The translations under genes and the position numbers were made by a program. Under the pieces are notes generated by a model. The model worked only from the letters and a program-made list of their open reading frames with translations, searched no databases and was not told where the DNA came from. A DNA stretch of 64,000 bases. Source: Gracilaria gracilis. Lineage: Eukaryota; Rhodophyta; Florideophyceae; Gracilariales; Gracilariaceae. Positions 21,941 to 30,451 of the stretch are shown here, piece after piece (positions within the stretch are counted from its first letter, which is position 1; the number at the start of each line of letters is the position of its first letter). The DNA is taken from positions 186,001 to 250,000 of the forward strand of contig JARGSG010000043.1 in the NCBI GenBank assembly GCA_030374805.1, written 5' to 3'.

Positions 21941-21958
21941 ATTAATATGTTGAACGGT
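21941..21958 (-). repeat. Right terminal inverted repeat of the Tigger-like element
   Basis: Exact complement of 7440-7457; TA target copy at 21959-21960. A second ATTAAT box (about 21922) lies just inside. Confidence 0.8.
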
Positions 21959-22354
21959 TACAATGCTTCAAGTCGCTCGCATTCTCGAGGTTGCGGTGAA
22001 ATCCTGCAAATAAGGACAAGCACAGCATTGTCGATTTAGGCGTTTTTGTCGATTTATGGTTCGGACGGATATCGTCGGAGCAGTGACAAATACACATGGC
22101 ACGCGCCGAGTGCCGTGGACACACCGGGTGGGTGCCGAAAATCAAATGAGCTGTTCCTGATGATGATGGCTGCAACCACAACTTCGGGGAACGAGTAGTT
22201 AGTTCGTGCTTCGCTCCGTGTTGCCGCTATGCGATTGGGCTCTCACTGCCGCGCCATTGCCAGCGCGAACATTTGCATAAGGTCCTGATACATCTCCTCC
22301 AAATGTGCGAGGCTTCTCCTCCGACGAGACGATACAGACTTGGCGCGCAAAACC
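21959..22354. other. Intergenic
   Basis: Four hundred bases between the transposon end and the membrane protein gene. No gene or structured element seen; this is presumably the promoter of the downstream gene. Confidence 0.45.
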
Positions 22355-23095
22355 ATGACCTGCTCTCAACCGCTTGCGCGACAAGCGCCATTGCGCAACA
22401 CATACCACGCTTGCGACCGGCGGCAGTTTCCTTCAACTTCGTCAGCTCGTTCGCGTAACCCGACGCTGGCGTCGATGCACTCCGCGTTGCATGAATGCCA
22501 TCGCCGTGTCACCTCCAACTACACGGTTTTCGCCCTACTGAGCGCCGCGTTCGCATGGCTCCTGTACTCGTGCGCGTTCTTGTCAGGGTTACATACTTCG
22601 CACACGAATGCGGCATTTGGAGCCACTGGGCTTGGTCTGATGGCGGTGTGGCGCCAGCTCGTGTTGCGGCGTCAAGTAGACGCTCTATCAAATATGTACG
22701 ATGTGCTACAAGAGTACTCGACGCAAATACTGCAGACGGACGGCAACGCTGAGCAGTTGGCAGGGGCGAAGCTCACGGCCGACCATCGCAGCCTGCTGCC
22801 TTTGATGCGCATTTGGGTGTATTTATCGCGCATGCTAGTTGAGTTAGAAAACTCTGAGGGGATGGCCTTTTGCATCGGCTCAGCCGTGTGCTGCGTGTTG
22901 GGCGGGTGTGAGCTCGAGGATTTGCGGAAATCTAGGGCGTTTCCTTTGGTCTCTGTGTTAGTGCTGCCGTTTTTGATGTGGCATTGGCAGCTGCGTTGTA
23001 CCCGAGTGCGCATGCGAATGCTGGTGGCCTCCGTCTCCGATTACGTGCATCAGGAGCTGGAAGTGCGCCGGAACATCTGCACCCTTCGCAGTTGA
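22355..23095 (+). CDS. Unknown multi-pass membrane protein
   Basis: A frame of 246 residues from ATG 22355; a second good start is ATG 22478 (MHSALHECHRR), which would remove a Ser/Arg-rich leader. Four hydrophobic segments are visible: TVFALLSAAFAWLLYSCAF, AAFGATGLGLMAVW, MAFCIGSAVCCVLGGC and FPLVSVLVLPFLMWHW. Between segments 2 and 3 is a soluble stretch of about 75 residues with helical, amphipathic character (VDALSNMYDVLQEYSTQIL). I recognise no family. Coding is supported by frame length, hydrophobic periodicity and lack of competing frames. Its 3' end converges on the beta-mannosidase gene across a 590-base spacer with palindromic repeats. Confidence 0.5.
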   Translation: MTCSQPLARQAPLRNTYHACDRRQFPSTSSARSRNPTLASMHSALHECHRRVTSNYTVFALLSAAFAWLLYSCAFLSGLHTSHTNAAFGATGLGLMAVWRQLVLRRQVDALSNMYDVLQEYSTQILQTDGNAEQLAGAKLTADHRSLLPLMRIWVYLSRMLVELENSEGMAFCIGSAVCCVLGGCELEDLRKSRAFPLVSVLVLPFLMWHWQLRCTRVRMRMLVASVSDYVHQELEVRRNICTLRS

Positions 23096-23206
23096 GAAGC
23101 GTGGAGCAACAGCGACAAAACATTTATTGCGGCGTACAAGCAAGACCTGTAAAGCATGGCGTGTGTTGTAGGTCTGTTTAGACACCGCCTAATGGAGAGG
23201 CAATCC

Positions 23207-23547
23207 GATTGCAATCCATCGTTCAGACAGCAATCTAATTGCAATCTGTCCTCCAGATAGCAATCTTGTTGCACTTCCAACTCACTCAACTGCACCGATG
23301 AAAGAGACTATGCTTCTCGAACTAATTCTTACAGAGTCCGTATTGGGAACGGCTACTGTCTTATGCAAGTAGTTTCAAATGATTTGTAACTGTACGGGAA
23401 AGTACATAGTCGTTACAATTTGGTATTAAACAGAGGTGTGTCCAGAGGTCCTCTGCAATCTGAGGTGGGGATTGCGGCAAGAAGAGCAATCTAATTGCAA
23501 TCTGAGCTAAGAGCAAATCTCTGATTGCAATCGTTCTGATTGCAATC
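23207..23547. repeat. GATTGCAATC palindrome cluster
   Basis: The perfect 10-bp palindrome GATTGCAATC occurs at 23207, 23523 and 23538, and AATTGCAATC at 23237 and 23493. A 19-base block AGCAATCTAATTGCAATCT is present twice, near 23229 and 23485. Additional AGCAATC half-sites fill the spacer. The cluster lies between two convergent 3' ends, so a role in transcript ends or chromatin is possible; this is a guess. Confidence 0.6.
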
Positions 23548-23682
23548 GAATGCAATCCAATCGATTGGAACACAAGCCTGAGCGACACGCGCAAAAAGAG
23601 CAAACCTTGTTGAAGTCACTTCGTAACGGCCACACGGCCGCACATACGGTACACAAACAGCAGCCAAAACACCAGGGCAGTT

Positions 23683-26600
23683 TCATGCCATGTAGGAATC
23701 TACAAGACTCTGAACCGACAGGAACGGAAACAGCAGTTCACCGCTGGTCTCCTGGTGTACAATGAGTTCAATTTGTTTGACTTCACCAGGGAACAAGTCA
23801 AAGTAGTTTTCAGACAATCCATATCTTACAGGAGCGACATAGCTTTCATGGTCGAATTCACGGGCGCCCTCAGCGGCCCCTTTTCCAGGATGGTTCAATA
23901 TGATCTGTACAAAGGGCGCAAAGGTGTCACACCCAATTTCTAGGAGGGCCCTACTCTTCCCATCCTCAACCTGGAGGCCCTGATGCTTCATTATTAGTTT
24001 AGGAGGGGTTAGGTCACAGAGACGCGGGGAACACAGCCAAACTGTGGAACAGGATTCGTATCGATTGCACTCGCTCCTTGCCACAAGACGCAAAACATAA
24101 TCGCGAGGATTGCTTACTACATTCTCCCGCACGTCGATCGTACCAAGTTTGCGGGAAGTATCCTGTTCCAAGGAAAAAGTCTCCTTCCGCGCTTTCACAG
24201 TTTGATTTGTACATACGTTGAGCAAACGCCATGAGACGTTCACGGAAACTGCTGCCTCCAGACCATCAAACGTGCCGTATAGAGAAAATAAGCCTGTGTC
24301 TTTGGTGAAGGAAATCAAATTGCAGACTCCAACAGTTTGTTCACCGTGGTGCACGGCGGTGATCAGCAATGGAGCAAAAAAATTCTTCGCCCCGAAGTGA
24401 AGCGCCTTCCAGTTTCCACCAAACTCCAAACTGCTCCACGAAGCGCAAGGCCAGCAATCATTCAACTGCCAGTACAGAGCGCCAGCGCAATAAGGCCAAC
24501 TTCTTCGAAAGTGTTCCACACCGGTCTGCATGCAGAGCATTTGATTTACCTGCGACTGATAACTAAGCGATGCATAGTCCTTTGGGGCTCGAAACAAACG
24601 CTGGCAGTATTCGGTTATGATGAAGTTGCCACTGGCATTCTTCTGATGCGCTTCCATGATGGGTCCAAACGGGTTCAAAGCACCTGGATGGTTGCCAACG
24701 CACGCTCGTGCACCTTGCTCCGAAAGAAAGGACTGCATGCCAAACTCACTGCAGAAACGGGACCTGTGAGTCAGATACGATGTAACTGGTTTTCTGGCAT
24801 GCCATACATCCCAAAAATGAGTGTCTCCAGCACGGGGATTATTGAATCCCTTCTCATAACCGGCAGGATTATGTGGACTTGACGGCCAGTACTGAGTGTG
24901 GCCTACATCGTCTCCCACAACGTCTGGGAGGATGTGGTGGAATAGAGTATCGTAAGCTCGTTTGGTTTGTTCTGTTGCCACAATATCATGTGGCACTTGT
25001 TCCAATTCATTGTTGCCACACCAAAGCGCCATGCATGGGTGATTGCGAAGTCGAGACACTTGATACTGCGCCTCTGCGCGACATGATTCCAAAAACGGTT
25101 CATCGCCCGGATACAGGGAGCACGAAAACATAAAGTCATGCCACAAAAGTATCCCGTACTCGTTGCAAAGCTCATAAAAGACATCCTGTTCATAGAAGCC
25201 GCCGCCCCACACGCGCAGCATGTTCATGTTAGCGTCACACGCAGAAGAAATGGTTTGGGCATATTCTTCTTTGGTAGTCTGATGATACTGCATCCTGGAG
25301 GGAATGTAGTTGGCACCCTTTGCGAAAAACGAGCGCCCATTGACGCAAAACATGAACGACTGATACTTGTGCTGTTCCTCGCTCCCCTCAGCGTTTGGGT
25401 CAAGCATGGGGTTTTCATGTGGAACAGCGAGCGCATCTTCGCCGGGAACGGAAGGGTCACGAACAAGGGAAACATCGCGCAAGCCTACGCTAAACGATCG
25501 GGAATCATGCAGCACGTAAGAAGGTTGGTGTGCACCAGCATCACGCTGCGACGCCTCCGTGAACACAGCCACATACAGCTGATAGAGATGCTGCTCTCCC
25601 ATGCCATTCGGCCACCACAAGCGAGGCTGCTCAACGTGAACCGTAGCGCCATAGCGGCAGGTACGAGCGCCGGGGAGCTGCAACGCAGAGAAGGGGTCAT
25701 ACATAAAAGGCGGCGGTGCGTGAGCGGATGCATCCGAGTCGGCGTCATGCGCGTGCGCAAACGTGGTATCAACCGACAGTTGAACGACTTGAACAAGACA
25801 AGCGCGCTCGCGCAAGCCAGCAAGCACAGAGCGATCGCCCAGCAACAGGCGGCGATACAGCTGCGGCAGCCGACGCGCGCGCGGCAGCCGACGCTCGCGC
25901 GGCAGCAGCAACGCGTCAAGCTCGCGCGGCAGCACGAGCGCGCGCACGCACAGCGGCGCGCAGCGCGCATCGGCGAGCAGCTGCACGGCGACGGAGAAGC
26001 GAGCGCACAGCTGCGGCGTGCACGACAGCGCCGGCACGCAGCTGACGTCGCACAGCAGCGGCGCGTCGACGCGCAGCAGCTCGAGCGGGCGCGCGACGCC
26101 GTGCGAAAGCTGGCGCGGCGCCCAGTCCCAGCCCGCCAGGAACTGCGGCACGCGCAGCGTGGACACGCCGCCACACGGGTCGTTCCACTCGCGGTACGTG
26201 TGCGTGGCGGCGCGCTTCGCGAGCTGCTGCACGACGGACGTGAACTCCAGGCGCAGCGCGTGTGCAGCGCGAGCGTGGCGCGCCAGCGGCGGTAGCTGCA
26301 CGTAGTACGGACGGAAGGCGTTGTCGGTCTCGAGTAGCACGCGGCCGTTGAGCGACAGGCGCGCGGCGCATTGCACGGCGTCCAGCCGCAGCGCGAGGCG
26401 CGCGGGCGGCGGCGGCGGCGGTGGCGACGACGGTGGCAATGGCGGGCGCGGCGCGGGGGAGAGCAGCGTGTCGAAGCGGACGTCGACGCGCTCTAGCAGT
26501 TGGAAAACGTCACTAAGACAATGGTCGCGTATATACGGGTGCGGTAACACACGGGAGAGCGCGTGCAACACGGTGGTCGGGAACGATAAGCCGCTCACGA

Positions 26601-26847
26601 CGAGCGGCACTTTGCGCGACTCGAGCTGCCGTCGCAGCCGGTCGTCGTCGCGCGGCACCAACGTGAGCGTCCACGGTGCGACACGCACGTCGTCGCCTTC
26701 ATGGGCGTCGCCGTCATGGGCGTCGCCGTCATGGGCGTCGCCGTCATGGGCATCGCCGTCATGGGCATCGCCGTCATGGGCGCCGCCGTCATGGGCGGGA
26801 CCATCATGGGCGGGACCATCATGGGCGCCCTCGTCATGGGCGCACAT
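23683..26847 (-). CDS. Beta-mannosidase, glycoside hydrolase family 2
   Basis: About 1,054 residues. Domain order fits GH2 beta-mannosidases: N-terminal sugar-binding domain (DCLSDVFQLLERVDVRF, LNGRVLLETDNAFRPYYVQLP), immunoglobulin-like domain, then a TIM barrel with NGRSFFAKGANYIPSRM and NMLRVWGGGFYEQDVFYELC. The acid/base Glu is in WCGNNELEQVP and the nucleophile Glu in RFCSEFGMQS. It should remove terminal beta-1,4-mannose from mannans or N-glycan cores. Residues 1-50 are a repeat of A-H-D-G-D pentapeptides (15-bp minisatellite) and no clear signal peptide follows it. The frame stays open to 27192; ATG 27084 would add 79 residues and intrude on the divergent promoter, so I prefer 26847. 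Confidence 0.85.
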   Translation of the reverse strand: MCAHDEGAHDGPAHDGPAHDGGAHDGDAHDGDAHDGDAHDGDAHDGDAHEGDDVRVAPWTLTLVPRDDDRLRRQLESRKVPLVVSGLSFPTTVLHALSRVLPHPYIRDHCLSDVFQLLERVDVRFDTLLSPAPRPPLPPSSPPPPPPPARLALRLDAVQCAARLSLNGRVLLETDNAFRPYYVQLPPLARHARAAHALRLEFTSVVQQLAKRAATHTYREWNDPCGGVSTLRVPQFLAGWDWAPRQLSHGVARPLELLRVDAPLLCDVSCVPALSCTPQLCARFSVAVQLLADARCAPLCVRALVLPRELDALLLPRERRLPRARRLPQLYRRLLLGDRSVLAGLRERACLVQVVQLSVDTTFAHAHDADSDASAHAPPPFMYDPFSALQLPGARTCRYGATVHVEQPRLWWPNGMGEQHLYQLYVAVFTEASQRDAGAHQPSYVLHDSRSFSVGLRDVSLVRDPSVPGEDALAVPHENPMLDPNAEGSEEQHKYQSFMFCVNGRSFFAKGANYIPSRMQYHQTTKEEYAQTISSACDANMNMLRVWGGGFYEQDVFYELCNEYGILLWHDFMFSCSLYPGDEPFLESCRAEAQYQVSRLRNHPCMALWCGNNELEQVPHDIVATEQTKRAYDTLFHHILPDVVGDDVGHTQYWPSSPHNPAGYEKGFNNPRAGDTHFWDVWHARKPVTSYLTHRSRFCSEFGMQSFLSEQGARACVGNHPGALNPFGPIMEAHQKNASGNFIITEYCQRLFRAPKDYASLSYQSQVNQMLCMQTGVEHFRRSWPYCAGALYWQLNDCWPCASWSSLEFGGNWKALHFGAKNFFAPLLITAVHHGEQTVGVCNLISFTKDTGLFSLYGTFDGLEAAVSVNVSWRLLNVCTNQTVKARKETFSLEQDTSRKLGTIDVRENVVSNPRDYVLRLVARSECNRYESCSTVWLCSPRLCDLTPPKLIMKHQGLQVEDGKSRALLEIGCDTFAPFVQIILNHPGKGAAEGAREFDHESYVAPVRYGLSENYFDLFPGEVKQIELIVHQETSGELLFPFLSVQSLVDSYMA
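26698..26847 (-). repeat. 15-bp coding minisatellite (AHDGD repeats)
   Basis: Ten tandem 15-bp units built on ATGGGCGTCGCCGTC, with unit variants at the right end, sit at the 5' end of the beta-mannosidase frame. The unit length is a multiple of three, so length change would not break the frame. Confidence 0.85.
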
Positions 26848-27304
26848 CGGTGAGACGGGAAACGCTAATGAGCTTTGGAGGTTGAGCCGCTCAACAGCGA
26901 GATACCCCCCCTGGGTACATTGCCCGAGGGCAGCAGCGCACTGCAAGAGGGCGGGCGCATAGAAAGTGCAACACACGTGTACGACGGGTGCAAAAAGGGC
27001 GCCGATTCCGGCGGGGCTGGAAGCGGCGCGGCGATTGGCGGCAAGCGGCCAATGGCGGCGCGCGCGACAGCGGCAGCTCGACATATCTGTGGCGGCGGTT
27101 TGGCGCTGTGTGGCACGGCGCCTTCCAAGCGCGCTGTTGACGCCCGGCTCTCTGCAACGCGCCGCATCTCGCGCCCGCGTCCGTTTCAGCAACCAGCGCT
27201 CTTCCGCCTCGACCGCAACGCCGCTCAGTTCAGCAGCAAGTGCCTTTCAGCAGCAAGTGCCTTTCAGCAGCAACTGCCTTCCATCGCGTTCGACACGCCG
27301 CGTC
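26848..27304. promoter_or_regulatory. Bidirectional promoter beta-mannosidase/DUF2358
   Basis: Between two divergent start codons. It includes three tandem copies of the 17-mer CAGCAGCAAGTGCCTTT (27231-27281; the last copy has one change) about 25 bases before the DUF2358 ATG, which may belong to the 5' UTR. Confidence 0.4.
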
Positions 27305-28120
27305 ATGTCGCTTTCGTGCGCGTTTTGCGCGCCGCTGTCGCTCAGCAGCGGCGCTTGTACGTCGTTGGTGCCCGCCGTGTCCGCGCGCCCGCGCGCCGGA
27401 GTGCGCTCGCGCGCCGCCGTGCGCCGCCGGCAGCGGCGTGTGGCGTGCACGCAGCAGCGCGCACCCGAGGGAGCAGAGGGCGGAAGCGGCGCCGAGCCGC
27501 ACAAGCAACGGAGAGGAAACGCAAACTACAGAGCGCCCGAGTACTACGCCAACGTGGGCACGGTCATCGACACGCTGCGCGCCGACTACCCGCACCTGCT
27601 CAACGCACCGCCGCAGCTGGCCATCTACACGGAGCGCGTGTGCTTCTCCGACGCGTCGGGCAACTGCATCCGCGGCAAGAGCGCCTACTCCAACCTGTTC
27701 TGGCTGCTGCGCATGCAGGCCACGCTCTTTCTCAGCGCGCACTGCGTCAGCGTGCAAAGCATCTTCCACGACGACGTCGAGGGCTGCATCTACATCCGGT
27801 GGCGCGTGCAGTTCTCGCCGCGCAGCTGGACGCTGCTGTCGTCCGCCACCGGCGGCGCCTTCGTCGTGGACGGCATGTCGCTGTACCGACTGGACCGCGC
27901 CGGCTGGGTGTACCACCACAGCCTGGAAAACAGCGTGCGCCGAAGGACGCCGTCGTACGTCATGGAGCGCGTGTGGCGCCCCGTGCGCGCGCGCGCCGCG
28001 GAGCCCAACATGGCGGGCGTGCGTCTGGCGCATCTTCACTCGCGGCGCGCACCGCGCGAGCAGCCGCGCGCGGAGCCGCTGCGCGCCGACGTCGAGGAGC
28101 AGCGCGGGCAGCCGGTGTGA
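27305..28120 (+). CDS. Plastid DUF2358 (SnoaL-like) protein
   Basis: A 271-residue protein. Residues 1-60 are a Ser/Arg/Ala-rich presumed transit peptide with Phe at 7. Residues about 80-200 carry the DUF2358 fold: YYANVGTVIDTLRADYPHLL, YTERVCFSDASGN, RGKSAYSNLFWLLRM, then IYIRWRVQFSPRSW and YRLDRAGWVYHHSLE. Plant and algal DUF2358 proteins are predicted plastid proteins of unknown function. The C-terminal 45 residues are Arg-rich and probably disordered. The same domain occurs fused to SOUL in the gene at 255-1553. ATG 27305 is preferred; the upstream open frame is GC-driven. Confidence 0.72.
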   Translation: MSLSCAFCAPLSLSSGACTSLVPAVSARPRAGVRSRAAVRRRQRRVACTQQRAPEGAEGGSGAEPHKQRRGNANYRAPEYYANVGTVIDTLRADYPHLLNAPPQLAIYTERVCFSDASGNCIRGKSAYSNLFWLLRMQATLFLSAHCVSVQSIFHDDVEGCIYIRWRVQFSPRSWTLLSSATGGAFVVDGMSLYRLDRAGWVYHHSLENSVRRRTPSYVMERVWRPVRARAAEPNMAGVRLAHLHSRRAPREQPRAEPLRADVEEQRGQPV

Positions 28121-28350
28121 GTTTGTGCGTGCGTTTTGTAAAAATAATCTGCTCGTCGTCTTGGCTCCACTGCTGCGGTAGATAACTCATTACCCTGTCT
28201 GCTGTATCTACAGTAGCTCGCGATCACATCTCGCCGCACACGATCCATCACACACGACGCCTCATCGCGAGCGCGCCGTCGTTGCATTGCGCCGCGCCCC
28301 TCAATTTCGGCCCCCGCAGCGTAGCAACTTATCTTGTATCTACGCCTCCT

Positions 28351-28372
28351 CCCCCCCCCCCCCCCCCCCCCC
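28351..28372 (+). repeat. Poly-C tract (22 bases)
   Basis: Twenty-two consecutive C residues in the promoter or 5' UTR of the BADC-like gene, about 85 bases before the ATG. Such a run can form G-quadruplex or i-motif structures and may also be miscounted in assembly. Confidence 0.8.
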
Positions 28373-28457
28373 GTCCTCGCTCTCCCAATTCGCGTCGCGA
28401 CTGCCCGTTTGCGTGCGCCCCTCCGTCGCTCCCCGCCGCCGCTGCCGCCCTCGCTCA

Positions 28458-28621
28458 ATGGACAGCGCCTTCGTCCCGCCGCTCGGCGGCCGCCTCTGCC
28501 TGCGCGTGCGCCGCGCCGCCGCGCTCGACGCGCCGCCGCGTCGCGCGCCGCGCGTGTGCGCACCGCGCGCCGTCATGAGCGAGCAGCACGCCGCCTCCGC
28601 TTCCGCTTCCGCCGCCTCCGC

Positions 28622-28654
<33 letters not shown>

Positions 28655-29327
28655 CGCGCCGCCCAGCGCCGCGGTGGCCGACGGCGCCGCGCGCGTGCAG
28701 GTGAGCGCCGAGCCGCACGCCGACGTGTCGCTGTCGGCGTTCCAGCGAATGGAGGACGTGGACGAGCTGCTGGCGCTGGCGGACGAGTTCGATGTCAACG
28801 ACCTGCGCGTGGTGGATCACGGCGTGTGCGTGGAGATTACGCGCGCGCGCGGCATGGGCTTTGAGGACGGCAAGCTGGTGAGCGTGCCGGCTGCGACTGC
28901 GGCTGCGGCTGGCGATGGCGTGGTGGTGCTGGACGACGGCGCGCTGCAGGCGGGCGACGGCGCGCTGCAGGTGGGCGCGGAGCACGGCGCGGTGCCGGCG
29001 GACGCGGACGGCGCGGCGGCGGCGATGCAGCGCGGCGCGAGGCAGGAGGAGGTGAGAGAAGAGAAGGACCCGGATACGGTGTATGACTCGGACTTTGTGG
29101 TGACTTCGAACCGTGTAGGGTGGTTTTTCTCGGGCGCGAAGAACAAGCCGCCGCTGGCCAACGTCGGCGACCATGTGGACTTTAACCAGCCGGTATGTAT
29201 CATTGAACAGTTGGGTCAGCAGTACGTGTACCTGTCGGAGGCTTCTGGGACGGTGTTGAAGATTTTCGTGGAGGACGGCGACGCGGTGGAATACGGACAA
29301 CATATCATGGTGATCCGACCGGATTAA
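28458..29327 (+). CDS. BADC-like biotin/lipoyl-attachment domain protein without biotin site
   Basis: About 289 residues: N-terminal transit-like region (MDSAFVPP, Phe at 5), a long Ala/Ser-rich linker, a helical region (MEDVDELLALADEFDVNDL) that also occurs in plastid BCCP and BADC, and a C-terminal biotinyl fold at about 210-289. Biotin carboxyl carrier proteins have EAMKM at the hairpin; here it is VCIIEQLGQQYVYLSEASG, with no Met-Lys-Met. EQLG replaces it in plant BADC proteins, which dock in place of BCCP and down-regulate plastid acetyl-CoA carboxylase. I therefore infer a regulator of fatty acid synthesis. The ATG at 28458 is the first plausible start after the poly-C tract. Confidence 0.75.
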
Positions 29328-29408
29328 GGGAGCGCTTTTCGGTTGGCGTTGGTGCTATGATTGGGATCAAAAGTAAACAGCGCCACTTGTGTGTGCGTGT
29401 TTGTGTTT

Positions 29409-30098
29409 TTAATAGGGGCCTAGTTGTTGCTTGACTGAATCGCTGACGGCGGGGATTTCGTCGGGCAGCTTGCCCTGCACGTTCATGACCAGCGCGTAGC
29501 TCACGGCCATCATGACGGCGTAGAAGACGGCGGTGGTGCAGATCTCCACCACGGTGGTGGGGATGGCAGCGCCCAGACGCACGCCCTGGAACAGCTGCGG
29601 CAAGATGAGCGCAATGTCCAGAATGAGCGCCTGGTACGTGTTGAAGCGCACGAAGCGCGACACGCTCACGTTCCTCACCACGAAGATAAACAGCAGCAGA
29701 AACACGCCAAACGCCAGAAACGGCACGCCGCGGTACACATTGTACAGCGGCAGCAGCGGGAACAGCAGCACGTTGGCCAGCAACGGCACGCGACGGAACA
29801 CAAACGTGCCGAACGACAACGAGTCCAGCAGCGGGATGAGGTACGGCAACGTCGATAACGCGCGCTCCACCGGCGGCACGTCGCCGCCGCCGCCGCCCGA
29901 CGGCGACCAGCGCATGCGCGCCGGCGCCGCGCGCACTCCACGCTGCGGCGCCGCTGCCGGCGGCGCGGCGCGGCGAGGCGCCGAACGCCATGTCAGCGCG
30001 CGCGCGTGCGCGGCGTGGCGCGGCAGCGCCACCACGCGCGCCAGCTGCGGCGCGAAGGCGAGCCGCGAGCGCGGCGCACTCACGTTGCAAAGCGCCAT
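29409..30098 (-). CDS. TIC20: TIC20-like inner envelope import protein
   Basis: A 229-residue protein with an N-terminal transit-like region (MALCNVSAPRSRLAFAP) and four membrane spans. Tic20 family signatures: LSTLPYLIPLLDSLSFGTFVF, LLFPLLPLYNVYRGVPF, RFVRFNTYQALILDIALILP and the last helix YAVMMAVSYALVMNVQGK followed by LPDEIPAVSDSV. Tic20 is part of the protein-conducting channel at the plastid inner envelope. ATG 30098 is used; ORF extension to 30158 is possible but would run toward the divergent tRNA-dihydrouridine synthase promoter. It converges with the BADC-like gene 81 bases away. Confidence 0.85.
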   Translation of the reverse strand: MALCNVSAPRSRLAFAPQLARVVALPRHAAHARALTWRSAPRRAAPPAAAPQRGVRAAPARMRWSPSGGGGGDVPPVERALSTLPYLIPLLDSLSFGTFVFRRVPLLANVLLFPLLPLYNVYRGVPFLAFGVFLLLFIFVVRNVSVSRFVRFNTYQALILDIALILPQLFQGVRLGAAIPTTVVEICTTAVFYAVMMAVSYALVMNVQGKLPDEIPAVSDSVKQQLGPY

Positions 30099-30330
30099 AC
30101 AACTGCCGGCTTCGGTGCTGCAGCCGTTGCGCACGTGCTCGCCCCGCCTCCCCAACAATCGGTCGGCTCGGTAATGTTAATATCTCCCTAACAACAGCCG
30201 CTGCGCAGGTCCTCGCCGCCGTCAACGCCAATGCGTTTCCCCCCGGCGCGTTGAGATCTCGCCGCCGCCACACCTTGCCCACGTCAACTACGTGGCCGTC
30301 TGTGTGTACACGTGTGAAGCGAACGAAGGC

Positions 30331-30369
30331 GGCGCTGTATGGCGCTGTATGGCGCTGTATGGCGCTGTG
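30331..30369 (+). repeat. Decamer repeat GGCGCTGTAT x4 in a bidirectional promoter
   Basis: Four tandem copies (the last ends GA) between the divergent TIC20 and dihydrouridine synthase starts. The decamer period is close to one helical turn. Confidence 0.7.
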
Positions 30370-30451
30370 AGCGGCAGCGCGTCGGTGGCTGTGTCAACGG
30401 CGGCGGGCGGTGCTTGCGCGCGCGTGGAGAGACGGCGTCAGGTGGCCCGCG

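Larger units (their letters stand above)
7440..21958 (-). mobile_element. Decayed pogo/Tigger-like (Tc1/mariner) DNA transposon, split by a gypsy element
   Basis: The two ends are an 18-bp perfect inverted repeat, ACCGTTCAACATATTAAT at 7440-7457 and its complement at 21941-21958. Each is flanked outside by TA (7438-7439 and 21959-21960), the target duplication typical of Tc1/mariner and pogo elements. Without the gypsy insertion the element is about 3 kb and carries one transposase frame on the minus strand with a Tc5/CENP-B-type N-terminal DNA-binding part and a DDE_1 domain. It is inactive: two in-frame stops and altered catalytic residues. The gypsy element sits at 9047-20576 in the middle of the transposase gene. 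Neither noncoding flank (7458-7919 and 21009-21940) contains a recognisable gene. Confidence 0.8.

Noticed and set aside
26848-27192. N-terminal extension of beta-mannosidase
   Set aside because: The longest form begins at a TTG codon; the extension has no signal peptide and covers the divergent promoter. ATG 27084 cannot be fully excluded.
27230-28181. Long frames on both strands over the DUF2358 gene
   Set aside because: GC-rich DNA suppresses stops; only the frame from 27305 shows a conserved domain.
28455-29303. 282-codon minus frame opposite the BADC-like gene
   Set aside because: Low-complexity His/Gly/Arg composition, no domain, fully overlapped by the BADC-like frame.
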